Shown piece after piece: positions 10,518 through 20,013 of a stretch of 64,000 bases of DNA. The stretch spans positions 5,890,001 through 5,954,000 of the forward strand of contig JAWHQI010000121.1 in the NCBI GenBank assembly GCA_033032865.1, written 5' to 3'. The notes under the pieces are model-generated. The model did not search any database. It had not been told where the DNA came from and worked only from the letters and a program-made list of their open reading frames with translations. Position 1 is the stretch's first letter. Each line of letters opens with the position of its first letter. This DNA is from Dactylorhiza incarnata (taxonomy: Eukaryota; Streptophyta; Magnoliopsida; Asparagales; Orchidaceae). The position numbers were made by a program, and so were the translations under genes.

Positions 10518-12250
10518 TGTAACATCCCCCAAGATGCTAGGCCCCTAGAGAATTTTTGTCGTGAAAAATTATGACAAAAATAGGATAAAGTGACATAGGG
10601 CACCAGGATGACAAGTTGAATAGATGAAAACACATGGTGTACACTTAGCCACCATGGGCCACCCCAAGGTAAGGAGGACTCAAAAGGGGCTAAAATACCT
10701 CATGCATCACTCATAACCAGGGAAATTCCCTTAGGATGGGTTAGTGTACATAAGGTAGGCCCAAGAGGCCCCATGAACTTAAGAGAACATGTATGATTTC
10801 ACATTGGGGTGCATTTGGCAAATCATGATGGCTTAGCCTAGGAGTGGACAAAAGACTTCAATCAGCCAAAATAACCTCACCTTGACTCCATGATCATTCA
10901 GGATTAGTAAGTAGGTCACTAGGGACCCTTGAAGCCAACCATTTTGGTCAAAAATTGGCTAAAGTCAACTTTAGGCCAATCTTGGTCAAACCCCCCTAAA
11001 TGAGGACAATTGGACTCCAAATGATCAAATTGAACCCACCATCATGTAACAACCTGCCAAGTTGACCTAATGGACCTAAAAGCCCCATCATGGGACCATC
11101 AATTAACTCAATTTGGGCCAACTACCAAAAAGCCCCAATTTGACTTAAGAGAACAAACCCTTTCAATTAGCCACCAATTGTCTTCATGTGGTCAAATTGA
11201 TCACACACAACCCCTCATGACTACTAGGGGAGACTATTGAAACAACATTGACCCATTGGGATGGTCCAATTTGGAGAAATTGGGCCAATTACTAAAACAC
11301 CCTAAATTGATCTACATGTGCTAAAACCCTAAATTGATCTTCAATTGACACATTGTGATCAAATTGTTCACCCCTAAAACTCATAGATCACTTAGGGAGT
11401 CTAATGGACCCACATTGGGCACTTGGGATAAGCTAATTTTGGGGAATTGGACAAAATTTTCAATTTGCCCAAATTACAACTTACACTCTTTATGGTTCAA
11501 TTAGCCCTAATTGGCTAAATTGACCTAGCACAACACTCCCTAAACACTAAGGGGAGTAAATGAGACTTAAGCAAACTAAAGTGCACATCCAATTTTGGAT
11601 GGATAGGACAAAATCACCCAAATGCCCAAACTGACCCTATGGGCCATTTGGTGGAATTGAGCCCCACATGACTCCTCCATGACCCAATTCCTCTTGGAGT
11701 GAGTCCATAATGCATAAAAGAGAAATGTGGTTCACCCACTTTGGAAAGTTTGAGCTTGTATCATGCCCAAACCCATTCCTCAATTTGGTTTATTTTGGAT
11801 CAAGTGGGCTTAATCCTAATTCAAACCTATTAGACTTGGCTCAACCCCACTTAATCAAGCCCACAAGGGGGATGATTTGCCTTGTACCCAATTGGGCCCA
11901 AGAAAGGGGTTCACCAAGGTGGTGGCTGGACATCACCAAGGAGGAATTCAAGAAAAATCCATGGTGGGATGGCCACTTGGCCACCACCCCCTAATTCCTG
12001 GGTTGCTCTCAGCTTCCCTAAGAATTTGCCAGCAAAATTGAGTGACATGGCAGCTGTTGAAAGGGGAGGGAAGAGAGAGCTCCACCAAGTGGTCAGCCAC
12101 ATTAATGGCTAAGCTCCAAAACCCTCAAATCAGTTTGAAATCTCCCCTCCCCTGACAAAAATTTGAGCTCAGGGTTAATTTTCTGATGAGCTGGAGGCCT
12201 GTAGTTGGCTGGCTGAGGAGGTGGCGACATAGAGGAGATCGCCGGGTAAT
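10518..12250. mobile_element. Repeat P, segment 1 (possible giant LTR start)
   Basis: No gene seen. It begins tgtaacatcccccaagatgc, a start typical of many plant Ty3/gypsy LTRs, exactly where fragment F is interrupted. The text is AT-rich with recurring phrases such as ccaaattgggccaatt. It continues after E3 at 19048 and after C1 at 38887, because those elements carry clean target duplications. If gggttttaca at about 40745 is the other end, the LTR would be about 4.5 kb long. Strand and family remain open. Confidence 0.45.
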
Positions 12251-12514
12251 TGATGAGTCCCGATTATATACACATATATGGACTCATCTAGGCCGTTTAT
12301 CTAGTCATTCCACTGCACTTTAGCCTTGTTTTAGCTTATATTTGTTATCACTTGCTATGTGCACTTCTAGGCCCATTTTGGTGTGTTTTCATGTTTATCT
12401 TCATTAGTAGTTTTCATGCACTGTTAGGTGTCACTTTCAGTAGCTGGATTAGTGGTTGTACGCTAGAACAGGAGTCGTGCAGGTGCTTCCGGTGCAATTC
12501 TGCACAGGAACACT

Positions 12515-12873
12515 GCGCACGATCACTGGTTCTATTGCGCACGACCACTGGTCGTGCGCCACTGATCGTGTGCACTTAACACTTTTTTCATGAGTTCTGT
12601 TTGATGCAGTGCGCACGACCATCTACGCTAGTGCGCACGACCACCGGTCGTGCGCCACTGTTCGTGTGCGCTTATCATCAATTTCTTGAGTTCTGTTTCA
12701 ATCAGTGCGCACGACCACCTACGATAGTGCGCACGACCACCGGTCGTGCGCCACTGGTCGTGCGAACATGTTATTTTATAATTTCTGTCTTTGCAGGTTC
12801 CGTCCAGGCAGAGCGCACGATCACCGGATTCTAGTGCGCACGACCACTGGTCGTGCGCCAATGACCGTGCGCA
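12515..12873. repeat. CG-rich inverted-repeat array upstream of E3 TATA box
   Basis: Half-sites gcgcacgaccac and gtggtcgtgcgc alternate, several directly apposed so that stems of 10-11 bp with loops of 1-3 bases form (for example at 12537-12560 and 12836-12859). I count about seven forward and eight reverse half-sites, at irregular spacing. The 3' LTR has the same array minus one 22-bp unit. The position just upstream of the TATA box suggests an enhancer or methylation target; this is inference. Confidence 0.85.
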
Positions 12874-13512
12874 CTGTTTATTCCAGCGCCTATAAATTCC
12901 CTGCTCGCGATTTAGGTCGGATCGCTCGCCCGACTCCGCCGTTTTCTGCTCCCGTCCGCCTGGTTTCGCTCCTCCATCGCCGCCCACCTTAGGGAGGATC
13001 TCCGGGCAAGCTTTCAACGCCAAATCTTCGCCGGAGTTTCCTCTCGGCCTCCTCCTTCATCCAAGAGCTCCAAAGGAAGACCTAGCCGCCATTACCGTCA
13101 AGCAAGAGGAAGTTTGCAACCTCTACCGGATCGTGACACGAAGAAGACGGGTCCATTGGAGAGTAGTGACAGCTCTATCTACCCCGGACGTAGTTGTGGA
13201 CCGAGCTTGGACGCGGATTGACAACCCGGCGATTCCAACCGTGAATCTTCAACGAGCCTTCGGATTCGGTCGATTTCTTGCCTTGTTCTCCTTTTATTGA
13301 TTGTTGTAATAGCTAGATCTATGTATGTTGATGAAGTTGCACTTGAACTAGTTTGTATTTCCATATATTTCTTGTATTTGTGAAATGCTTGTTATTTGAG
13401 TTGCTTGAGGAGCGCCACCATCCATTTTCCATCCCACTATCGTGTCCGGTGCCGCACTAGCAATTGCTAGTGGCGTGCTTGTCGAAGAGGTGCTTGCGAC
13501 CCTCATTCCGTT

Positions 13513-13800
13513 AGCCTACTCGTCCACCCGCCTACCGAAGCGTGGCATAGCGGCCCGTGTATTCCATCCCGCCTAACGAAGCAGCGCGCTCAAGGCCTGC
13601 ATAGTTCGATCCGCTAGCCTTCTCGTCCATCCGCCTACCGAAGCGTGGCATCGCGGCCCGTATTCCATCCCGCCTAACGAAGCAGCGCGCTCAAGGCCTA
13701 CATAGTTCGATCCGTCTGCCTACTCGTCCATCCGCCCTTGCGACGCAGCGCGCTCAAGGCCTGCCTAGTCTCCATCCCGCCAAGCGAAGCATTGCATAGC
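13513..13800 (+). repeat. About 102-bp tandem repeat in the E3 LTR
   Basis: Units start near 13513, 13616 and 13717 (agcctactcgtccacccgcc and variants); the third is shortened. The E2 LTR has a single equivalent (about 9990-10110), so the unit has expanded in subtype A2. The same repeat is in the 3' LTR from 18501. Confidence 0.75.
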
Positions 13801-14060
13801 GGCATTGCATAGGAGTAGTTGATAGCTTTTATTTTATTTTCCAAAAGCCAACCCAACTCCCCCGCATCCCATCCGACGTTTAGGACTTCAATCTCAAGTC
13901 CTCCTCGAACGTTAACTCCACCTTACTGTGTTCCTCCAGAGATCGATACTTGGGGATTCATTCCCATTTTATATTACTTGAACGATCGGTACACTGCCGT
14001 TTCGTGTCGCAGTCGAGCTACCGCCTATAGCGGTGTGTGAGATTTGCGCCATCAAGTTTT

Positions 14061-14078
14061 TGGCGCCGTTGCCGGGGA
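14061..14078 (+). other. E3 primer binding site (tRNA-Asp)
   Basis: tggcgccgttgccgggga is a perfect complement to the 3' end, including CCA, of plant tRNA-Asp, the primer known for Athila elements. It begins 6 bases after the LTR end. Confidence 0.93.
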
Positions 14079-14276
14079 ACACAGTCGTGTGAGTTTTCTG
14101 GAGAGGGAGAATTTGAGAGAAAAGCCCTTCCATTTGTAAATTGCATCTTTTATTTTATTTCTGTTCTTTTTATTCCATTTTCTTGTTTTATAGTAGGTTG
14201 CTTTAGTAAATTTTTTGTTAGGTGTGGTATTTCGCACAATAGTGTTCTTCTTTTTGAATCGTATTATCTTCACACT

Positions 14277-15515
14277 ATGTGGGCACATCTTAATTTCCGT
14301 TGCCGTTGGTGTGGAGCTACCTCCCACTCTAGTGATGAATGCCCTACGGAGAATAGTAGGCATAATTCTTATAGCCCAGCATATGGAGCACCGACTTCGT
14401 CTGGTACTCCATATGGTGCGCGTAAGTCTTATGGCTACTCTGCTGAGCCTTTACCGTCATACTTCTTTTCGGCTCCAGCCCCCGCTGTGCCAAAGAAGCC
14501 CGCTAGGCAGTGCCAGTTTTGTCGGAGCACAGATCATGCCCTGAAGGATTGTGCTGCTTTTCGTCGCCAATTGGATGAGGATGATGAGCCGGATATCCGG
14601 ATCGTCCCGAATCCTAACTCTGGCGGCACACCTTCAACATCCGGTTTTGTGTCTTTGCCACCTTCACATCTTGAAGGGTATGGCGTTGACACAGTCACCA
14701 GATGCGTGGCTGATCTGGGCACCGATATTGCTGAGCCCATTCTCCCAGTGCATCCACCACCTCTAGTGGATTCGATTCTTTGTGAGGAATCGGTGCTCGA
14801 CTTTTATCCGAGCACTATTCCTCTCCCTGTTGTGCATACTACACTCGTCTCTGACGACATTGTTGATGATGTGTCGCAGGAGGAGGCGGTTGTTCTTAGC
14901 ATTGTGCCTATTCCTATGGAGGAGGACAACCTTCTAGGTGAAGAGGAGTTTTCCTCAGCACCGGTGGAGGAAGTCCAAATCTCTAGCTTGGCCACTGTTG
15001 ATCCCGCCGAATCTTGTAGCATTGATGACAATGCAAACATTATTTTACTTCCCCAACCTAATGGGAGTGAGACCGGGACCACTCCCCCGATTTTTGATTA
15101 TTTATGTTCTTCATCTTGTTTATTTCTCGATCCCCCCTCTTCACCCGAGCCTGTGCAGGTTGAATCTTCACAGGTACTTCAGGAGGACTTGGAGCTTTGT
15201 GCTCAAGTCAATGATGAGTGTGTCCTTTTATGCGAGGAGGTTGATCCCTCCTCCATTAAGGAAGCCTCATTCGTTGCCTTCTCCTCCTGCGAACCTGCTA
15301 TGGACGATACCTTGCTGGGCAAGGATAGTTTTGGTGAGATGAGTGAGGACCAGGCCTCCTCCTCTTCTTACTTTCTTTTCCCTCTACCTGTGACGAGCAG
15401 GTATTTATATTTAGGTAGAGGGGTGACTGCTCTGTCTCCGTATCGGTACCCGCTACCGATGCGCATATTAGAACAGTTACCTGTGCACTTTTCTTTTCAT
15501 AGGCCTATAAGCTAG
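14277..15515 (+). CDS. Two-zinc-knuckle acidic protein, 412 residues (family A ORF)
   Basis: The start is the ATG at 14277, aligned with the starts of E2 (5857) and E1 (2160); the frame is open upstream but those codons read leader sequence. Residues about 8-22 form CRWCGATSHSSDEC and residues about 70-85 form CQFCRSTDHALKDC, both CX2CX4HX4C zinc knuckles as in Gag nucleocapsids. Between them is a Ser/Pro/Tyr-rich linker. Residues about 100-355 are strongly acidic, with repeated Glu/Asp clusters. The last 60 residues are basic and hydrophobic (YRYPLPMRILEQLPVHFSFH) and nearly identical in all three copies. No capsid, protease, RT, RNase H or integrase motif is present. The knuckles suggest binding of the element's RNA, perhaps acting with a helper Gag; the role of the acidic body is unknown. 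It is intact in the youngest copy. Confidence 0.8.
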   Translation: MWAHLNFRCRWCGATSHSSDECPTENSRHNSYSPAYGAPTSSGTPYGARKSYGYSAEPLPSYFFSAPAPAVPKKPARQCQFCRSTDHALKDCAAFRRQLDEDDEPDIRIVPNPNSGGTPSTSGFVSLPPSHLEGYGVDTVTRCVADLGTDIAEPILPVHPPPLVDSILCEESVLDFYPSTIPLPVVHTTLVSDDIVDDVSQEEAVVLSIVPIPMEEDNLLGEEEFSSAPVEEVQISSLATVDPAESCSIDDNANIILLPQPNGSETGTTPPIFDYLCSSSCLFLDPPSSPEPVQVESSQVLQEDLELCAQVNDECVLLCEEVDPSSIKEASFVAFSSCEPAMDDTLLGKDSFGEMSEDQASSSSYFLFPLPVTSRYLYLGRGVTALSPYRYPLPMRILEQLPVHFSFHRPIS

Positions 15516-17260
15516 AATTGTACAAAACTTGAATAAGTCGTGCTGGGAAGACAATAACCCCAGTAGTTATCTTACTTTTTCTGCATTTTTATTTCTTCTA
15601 ATCATGTTTAGTTAGCTGTAGATTATTTTAGTTAGTCTTTTTTCTGTTTCTCTTGTTTTGCGGAGCTGACCCCTGCAGGTACTTCTTCTGGATGGCGGAT
15701 GCTGCAGCTCATTTGAGCTTAAACGCCAATCTTCTGGTATGCTCACTTGCTGAGCATTGGGTACTCTCTTCCCCTAGCCTTTTCTGATTTGTCATGTCAT
15801 ATATTATGCGGATTGTTTAGTTTAAGTCTGGGGGAGAGTAGTTTTGTTTACCCGCTCACGTGCACTATTGCACTGCATACTAGAAGATTTCTTTTAAAAT
15901 GTTTTGTTTATTTTCATTGCACACCACAGCACCCACTTGAGCGCGTACTCGTCTGTATGCGTGCTCTGTAGTGAATTTAATTCTTCTGCTTATTTGGGAA
16001 AATCTAGGTGATGGCTTAGGATTATGTAGCAGAGTAAAATGTTGACTCTAGTAGTGCTCCTAGTCGAGTGCTCGGTTGCATAAAAATTTGTGTAGATTAG
16101 ACTTCTCTTTATATTATGGTTTTATATTTTTCTTATTAGTGTAAATGTTGTTTACTCTACTCAAATGGTGAATTCAGTGGAATCAAACGGTAGCATAGGG
16201 ATGTGTGTAAACGATCGCTAGATTCGTATTGCTTGAGTCGGGAGAAAGGAGAATCTTTCTCGGTGGCTAGAACTTGCCCCAAGCGATTCTTGAAGCATGG
16301 GTATACGGTTAGTCAATTGTGTGAATGTGATATAGGCCATCATTTTGGCCCGGTTGAGCCTTTGTGCCTATTCCTACCGCTATATCCTCGCTAGCCCAGT
16401 TGTGCCTACCCGTTCTTTGATTCAGCCCCACTTTTATTTCACCAAAGCCCAAAAGCCAATCCTAGTCGCACACCCAAATCTGAGCTTTAGCTGTTATTAT
16501 TTTCATGAGTTGGGTTGTTGATGTTGTGATACTTTTGTGAAAATGTCGATGTGCATCTTTGATAAATTTGCTGAAAATGTTTTGAAAAGAAAAGAAAAGA
16601 AAATGAGAAAAAAAAAGAGAAGTGAAAAGAAAAGAAAAAGATGAGCTTTAATGAAAAATCTGTGTAAAAAAAATATATGTTTGGGAGTAGGCGGTGCACA
16701 CACCCATGTTGTTAAGTCCAAGTCTGGGGGTGTGATGTACCCGCGAGTTTGTGTGGTGAGCGAGAATAATTTCTGCATGAGCTTATTTGGGTTTAGTGCT
16801 TGAGCCGTCGTTTTTATCTTTGTTTATCCTCACCTAAACCCAAGCCCCATTTTAAAACCTAAAGTCCTATTGATTCACGCATTTGAGTCAAACCAGTGCC
16901 GTGGAGAGAATGTGACCGGGCAAGCTTATGGTCATCGACACTGATGGATTTCAGTGGAGTTTTTCCCGCATCCCGATCTTGAGCAATGCTCGTCTCAGCG
17001 TTTAGTTTACTTTCTCCGTATGCATGACCGAACGATTCACCGCTGTTCACCATTTTGAGTAGTTGTAATATGCTTTTACTCTTTTAGAAATATATAGACT
17101 GTTTATATAATCAGAAATCTTCTCTACTATTCTTCTTATGCACGTGAGCATGCGACTTCGCATGGTACTCTATATTGTAGTTTTAAGCCATCTACTTTTC
17201 TTTCCCCGTTCGCTTAGAATTTGTTTGCTCGGGACGCGCAAACAGGTAAGTCTGGGGGTG
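15516..17260 (+). other. E3 3' non-coding interior
   Basis: 1.75 kb without a gene. Features in order: the hairpin ctgggaagacaataaccccag just after the stop (about 15543); the hairpin tgctcacttgctgagca (about 15738); a polypurine-tract-like motif at 15823-15839; box 1 at 16255-16298; a purine-rich aaaag stretch at 16580-16640; a second polypurine-like motif at 16719-16736 that extends into tgtgatg like the true LTR junction; box 2 at 16900-16959; and the true tract at 17247-17260. Order and spacing recur in E2 and G1. Confidence 0.8.
17247..17260 (+). other. E3 polypurine tract
   Basis: gtaagtctgggggtg immediately precedes the 3' LTR start, the expected place for plus-strand priming. The G5 core is shared by E2 (8835-8848), G1 (36196-36210) and, on minus, by G2 and the LTR at 3960. 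Confidence 0.85.
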
Positions 17261-19042
17261 TGATGAGTCCCGATTATATACACATATATGGACTCATCTA
17301 GGCCGTTTATCTAGTCATTCCACTGCACTTTAGCCTTGTTTTAGCTTATATTTGTTATCACTTGCTATGTGCACTTCTAGGCCCATTTTGGTGTGTTTTC
17401 ATGTTTATCTTCATTAGTAGTTTTCATGCACTGTTAGGTGTCACTTTCAGTAGCTGGATTAGTGGTTGTACGCTAGAACAGGAGTCGTGCAGGTGCTTCC
17501 GGTGCAATTCTGCACAGGAACACTGCGCACGATCACTGGTTCTATTGCGCACGACCACTGGTCGTGCGCCACTGATCGTGTGCACTTAACACTTTTTTCA
17601 TGAGTTCTGTTTGATGCAGTGCGCACGACCACCGGTCGTGCGCCACTGTTCGTGTGCGCTTATCATCAATTTCTTGAGTTCTGTTTCAATCAGTGCGCAC
17701 GACCACCTACGATAGTGCGCACGACCACCGGTCGTGCGCCACTGGTCGTGCGAACATGTTATTTTATAATTTCTGTCTTTGCAGGTTCCGTCCAGGCAGA
17801 GCGCACGATCACCGGATTCTAGTGCGCACGACCACTGGTCGTGCGCCAATGACCGTGCGCACTGTTTATTCCAGCGCCTATAAATTCCCTGCTCGCGATT
17901 TAGGTCGGATCGCTCGCCCGACTCCGCCGTTTTCTGCTCCCGTCCGCCTGGTTTCGCTCCTCCATCGCCGCCCACCTTAGGGAGGATCTCCGGGCAAGCT
18001 TTCAACGCCAAATCTTCGCCGGAGTTTCCTCTCGGCCTCCTCCTTCATCCAAGAGCTCCAAAGGAAGACCTAGCCGCCATTACCGTCAAGCAAGAGGAAG
18101 TTTGCAACCTCTACCGGATCGTGACACGAAGAAGACGGGTCCATTGGAGAGTAGTGACAGCTCTATCTACCCCGGACGTAGTTGTGGACCGAGCTTGGAC
18201 GCGGATTGACAACCCGGCGATTCCAACCGTGAATCTTCAACGAGCCTTCGGATTCGGTCGATTTCTTGCCTTGTTCTCCTTTTATTGATTGTTGTAATAG
18301 CTAGATCTATGTATGTTGATGAAGTTGCACTTGAACTAGTTTGTATTTCCATATATTTCTTGTATTTGTGAAATGCTTGTTATTTGAGTTGCTTGAGGAG
18401 CGCCACCATCCATTTTCCATCCCACTATCGTGTCCGGTGCCGCACTAGCAATTGCTAGTGGCGTGCTTGTCGAAGAGGTGCTTGCGACCCTCATTCCGTT
18501 AGCCTACTCGTCCACCCGCCTACCGAAGCGTGGCATAGCGGCCCGTGTATTCCATCCCGCCTAACGAAGCAGCGCGCTCAAGGCCTGCATAGTTCGATCC
18601 GCTAGCCTTCTCGTCCATCCGCCTACCGAAGCGTGGCATCGCGGCCCGTATTCCATCCCGCCTAACGAAGCAGCGCGCTCAAGGCCTACATAGTTCGATC
18701 CGTCTGCCTACTCGTCCATCCGCCCTTGCGACGCAGCGCGCTCAAGGCCTGCCTAGTCTCCATCCCGCCAAGCGAAGCATTGCATAGCGGCATTGCATAG
18801 GAGTAGTTGATAGCTTTTATTTTATTTTCCAAAAGCCAACCCAACTCCCCCGCATCCCATCCGACGTTTAGGACTTCAATCTCAAGTCCTCCTCGAACGT
18901 TAACTCCACCTTACTGTGTTCCTCCAGAGATCGATACTTGGGGATTCATTCCCATTTTATATTACTTGAACGATCGGTACACTGCCGTTTCGTGTCGCAG
19001 TCGAGCTACTGCCTATAGCGGTGTGTGAGATTTGCGCCATCA
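17261..19042 (+). repeat. E3 3' LTR (1782 bp)
   Basis: Identical by eye to the 5' LTR except that 22 bp between two copies of gtgcgcacgacca are missing near 17631 and one base differs near 19008. The TATA box is at 17879-17886. It is followed by the target duplication GTAAT at 19043-19047. Confidence 0.92.
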
Positions 19043-20013
19043 GTAATGGCAGCTAACAATATACACTCCCCCGACCCAATTCACTCACACCACCAACTTC
19101 AGAATCACAAGAGAGAAGGAAGCCCTCTGTTAGCCAAGGAAATCGGGCCCTGCTCGACTGTGTGTTCCAGGAAATTGCCAGCAAGGAAGGAGATGGCGCC
19201 CAAGAGAAATACACGCGCAATGGCTAGGGCTCAGGCAAGTTTACTACTCCTCTCAATCTGTGCTAGCCTCTCCATCTCTTCCTCTGTCGATTTAGTTGAG
19301 CAATGTCGAAATTGGGTTTTGCTTTTCTATGTTCCAAACCGCAAAAACAAAAGGTGCCGGAGACCTCCTCTGGCCACCCCAGGCCAAACGACCACCACCA
19401 GTCGAAAGCCCTATGTTGACTAGTGGTGGTGGTTTAGCTGTTTTGCCGGTGATGGCCGAAGTTCACCGGAAATCCGCCCGCAAAAAGGCCAATGAAGAGG
19501 GATTTCTGACCCTAAATTTCTTCGGGGACGATGAAGGATAGCCGTTAGATCTGGGTTAAATTGTTAGCCGCAAACCACAAATGATTTAATTTCATGATAT
19601 TGTATTATATGTCACACTATATACAACCACATTATGTATTTAATTAAAAATACTTCCTCACATTTCTTGAGAAAACTTTTAAAAAAAATATTGTAGCCCT
19701 TGGACTCTAGTATTTTTAGAAATTTAGATCCCTCCAATCAGAGCAATGTATCTCTCTCACCACCATTTTTGGTGGGGTTGGACTTAAAGTAAATCAGAGC
19801 TTGAAATGGTAATACCTCTCAAATAGTAACACCAATGAAGCTGAAATTTAGACCATGCATGTATATACCCTAGGGATACCTTGTGTCAAAAATTCAGATT
19901 TTTAGGGGATGATTTTTCTATAGTTTTATCCATTATTTGATTTATCAAATTAATGTGATTTAGGGAGCTAGACACCTCAAGTTGACCCCAAATTTTGGTG
20001 GTACACTTGTCAT
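19043..20013. mobile_element. Repeat P, segment 2
   Basis: After the second GTAAT, repeat P resumes. The first 500 bp are less AT-rich and contain a short open stretch from 19194 beginning MAPKRNTRAMARAQ, which I do not recognise and would not call a gene. The rest is AT-rich with no features seen. It ends at the GTCAT (20009-20013) used by copia C1. Confidence 0.5.

Larger units (their letters stand above)
12251..14054 (+). repeat. E3 5' LTR (1804 bp), subtype A2
   Basis: Starts tgatgagtcccgat and ends tttgcgccatca. The TATA box (tataaatt) is at 12891-12898, directly downstream of an inverted-repeat array (12515-12873). Roughly 100-bp tandem repeats occupy 13513-13800. The short hairpin ctagcaattgctag lies near 13458. 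The first 200 bp and the array motif are shared with the LTRs of G1 and G2. Confidence 0.92.
12251..19042 (+). mobile_element. E3, complete young family A LTR retrotransposon
   Basis: It is flanked by the 5-bp target duplication GTAAT (12246-12250 and 19043-19047). Two LTRs (12251-14054 and 17261-19042) start TG and end CA. The interior holds a tRNA-Asp primer site, one intact ORF of 412 codons, a long 3' non-coding region and a polypurine tract. The LTRs differ, as far as I can see, by a 22-bp deletion and one substitution near 14028/19008, so the insertion is recent. It lacks gag capsid, protease, reverse transcriptase, RNase H and integrase, hence is non-autonomous. Comparable named groups are LARD and TR-GAG elements, but the encoded protein is neither a full Gag nor absent. 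Confidence 0.93.

Noticed and set aside
12515..12873. Regular palindromic repeats resembling a CRISPR array
   Set aside because: Eukaryotic LTR context, no constant repeat/spacer lengths, and no cas genes; the same motif is in every copy of the LTR.
12628..13023. Open reading frame of 131 codons on minus in the E3 LTR (and its twin at 17598-18011)
   Set aside because: It runs through the inverted-repeat array and TATA region of an LTR, is duplicated only because the LTR is, and reads repeated peptides from the palindromes. No independent sign of coding.
14037..14276. N-terminal extension of the E3 ORF upstream of 14277
   Set aside because: The open frame begins in the LTR and passes through the primer site; E1 and E2 align from the ATG equivalent to 14277.
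19194..19541. Possible small host gene in repeat P (MAPKRNTRAMARAQ...)
   Set aside because: Short, no recognised domain, inside a dispersed repeat; the frame is interrupted and overlaps another random frame.
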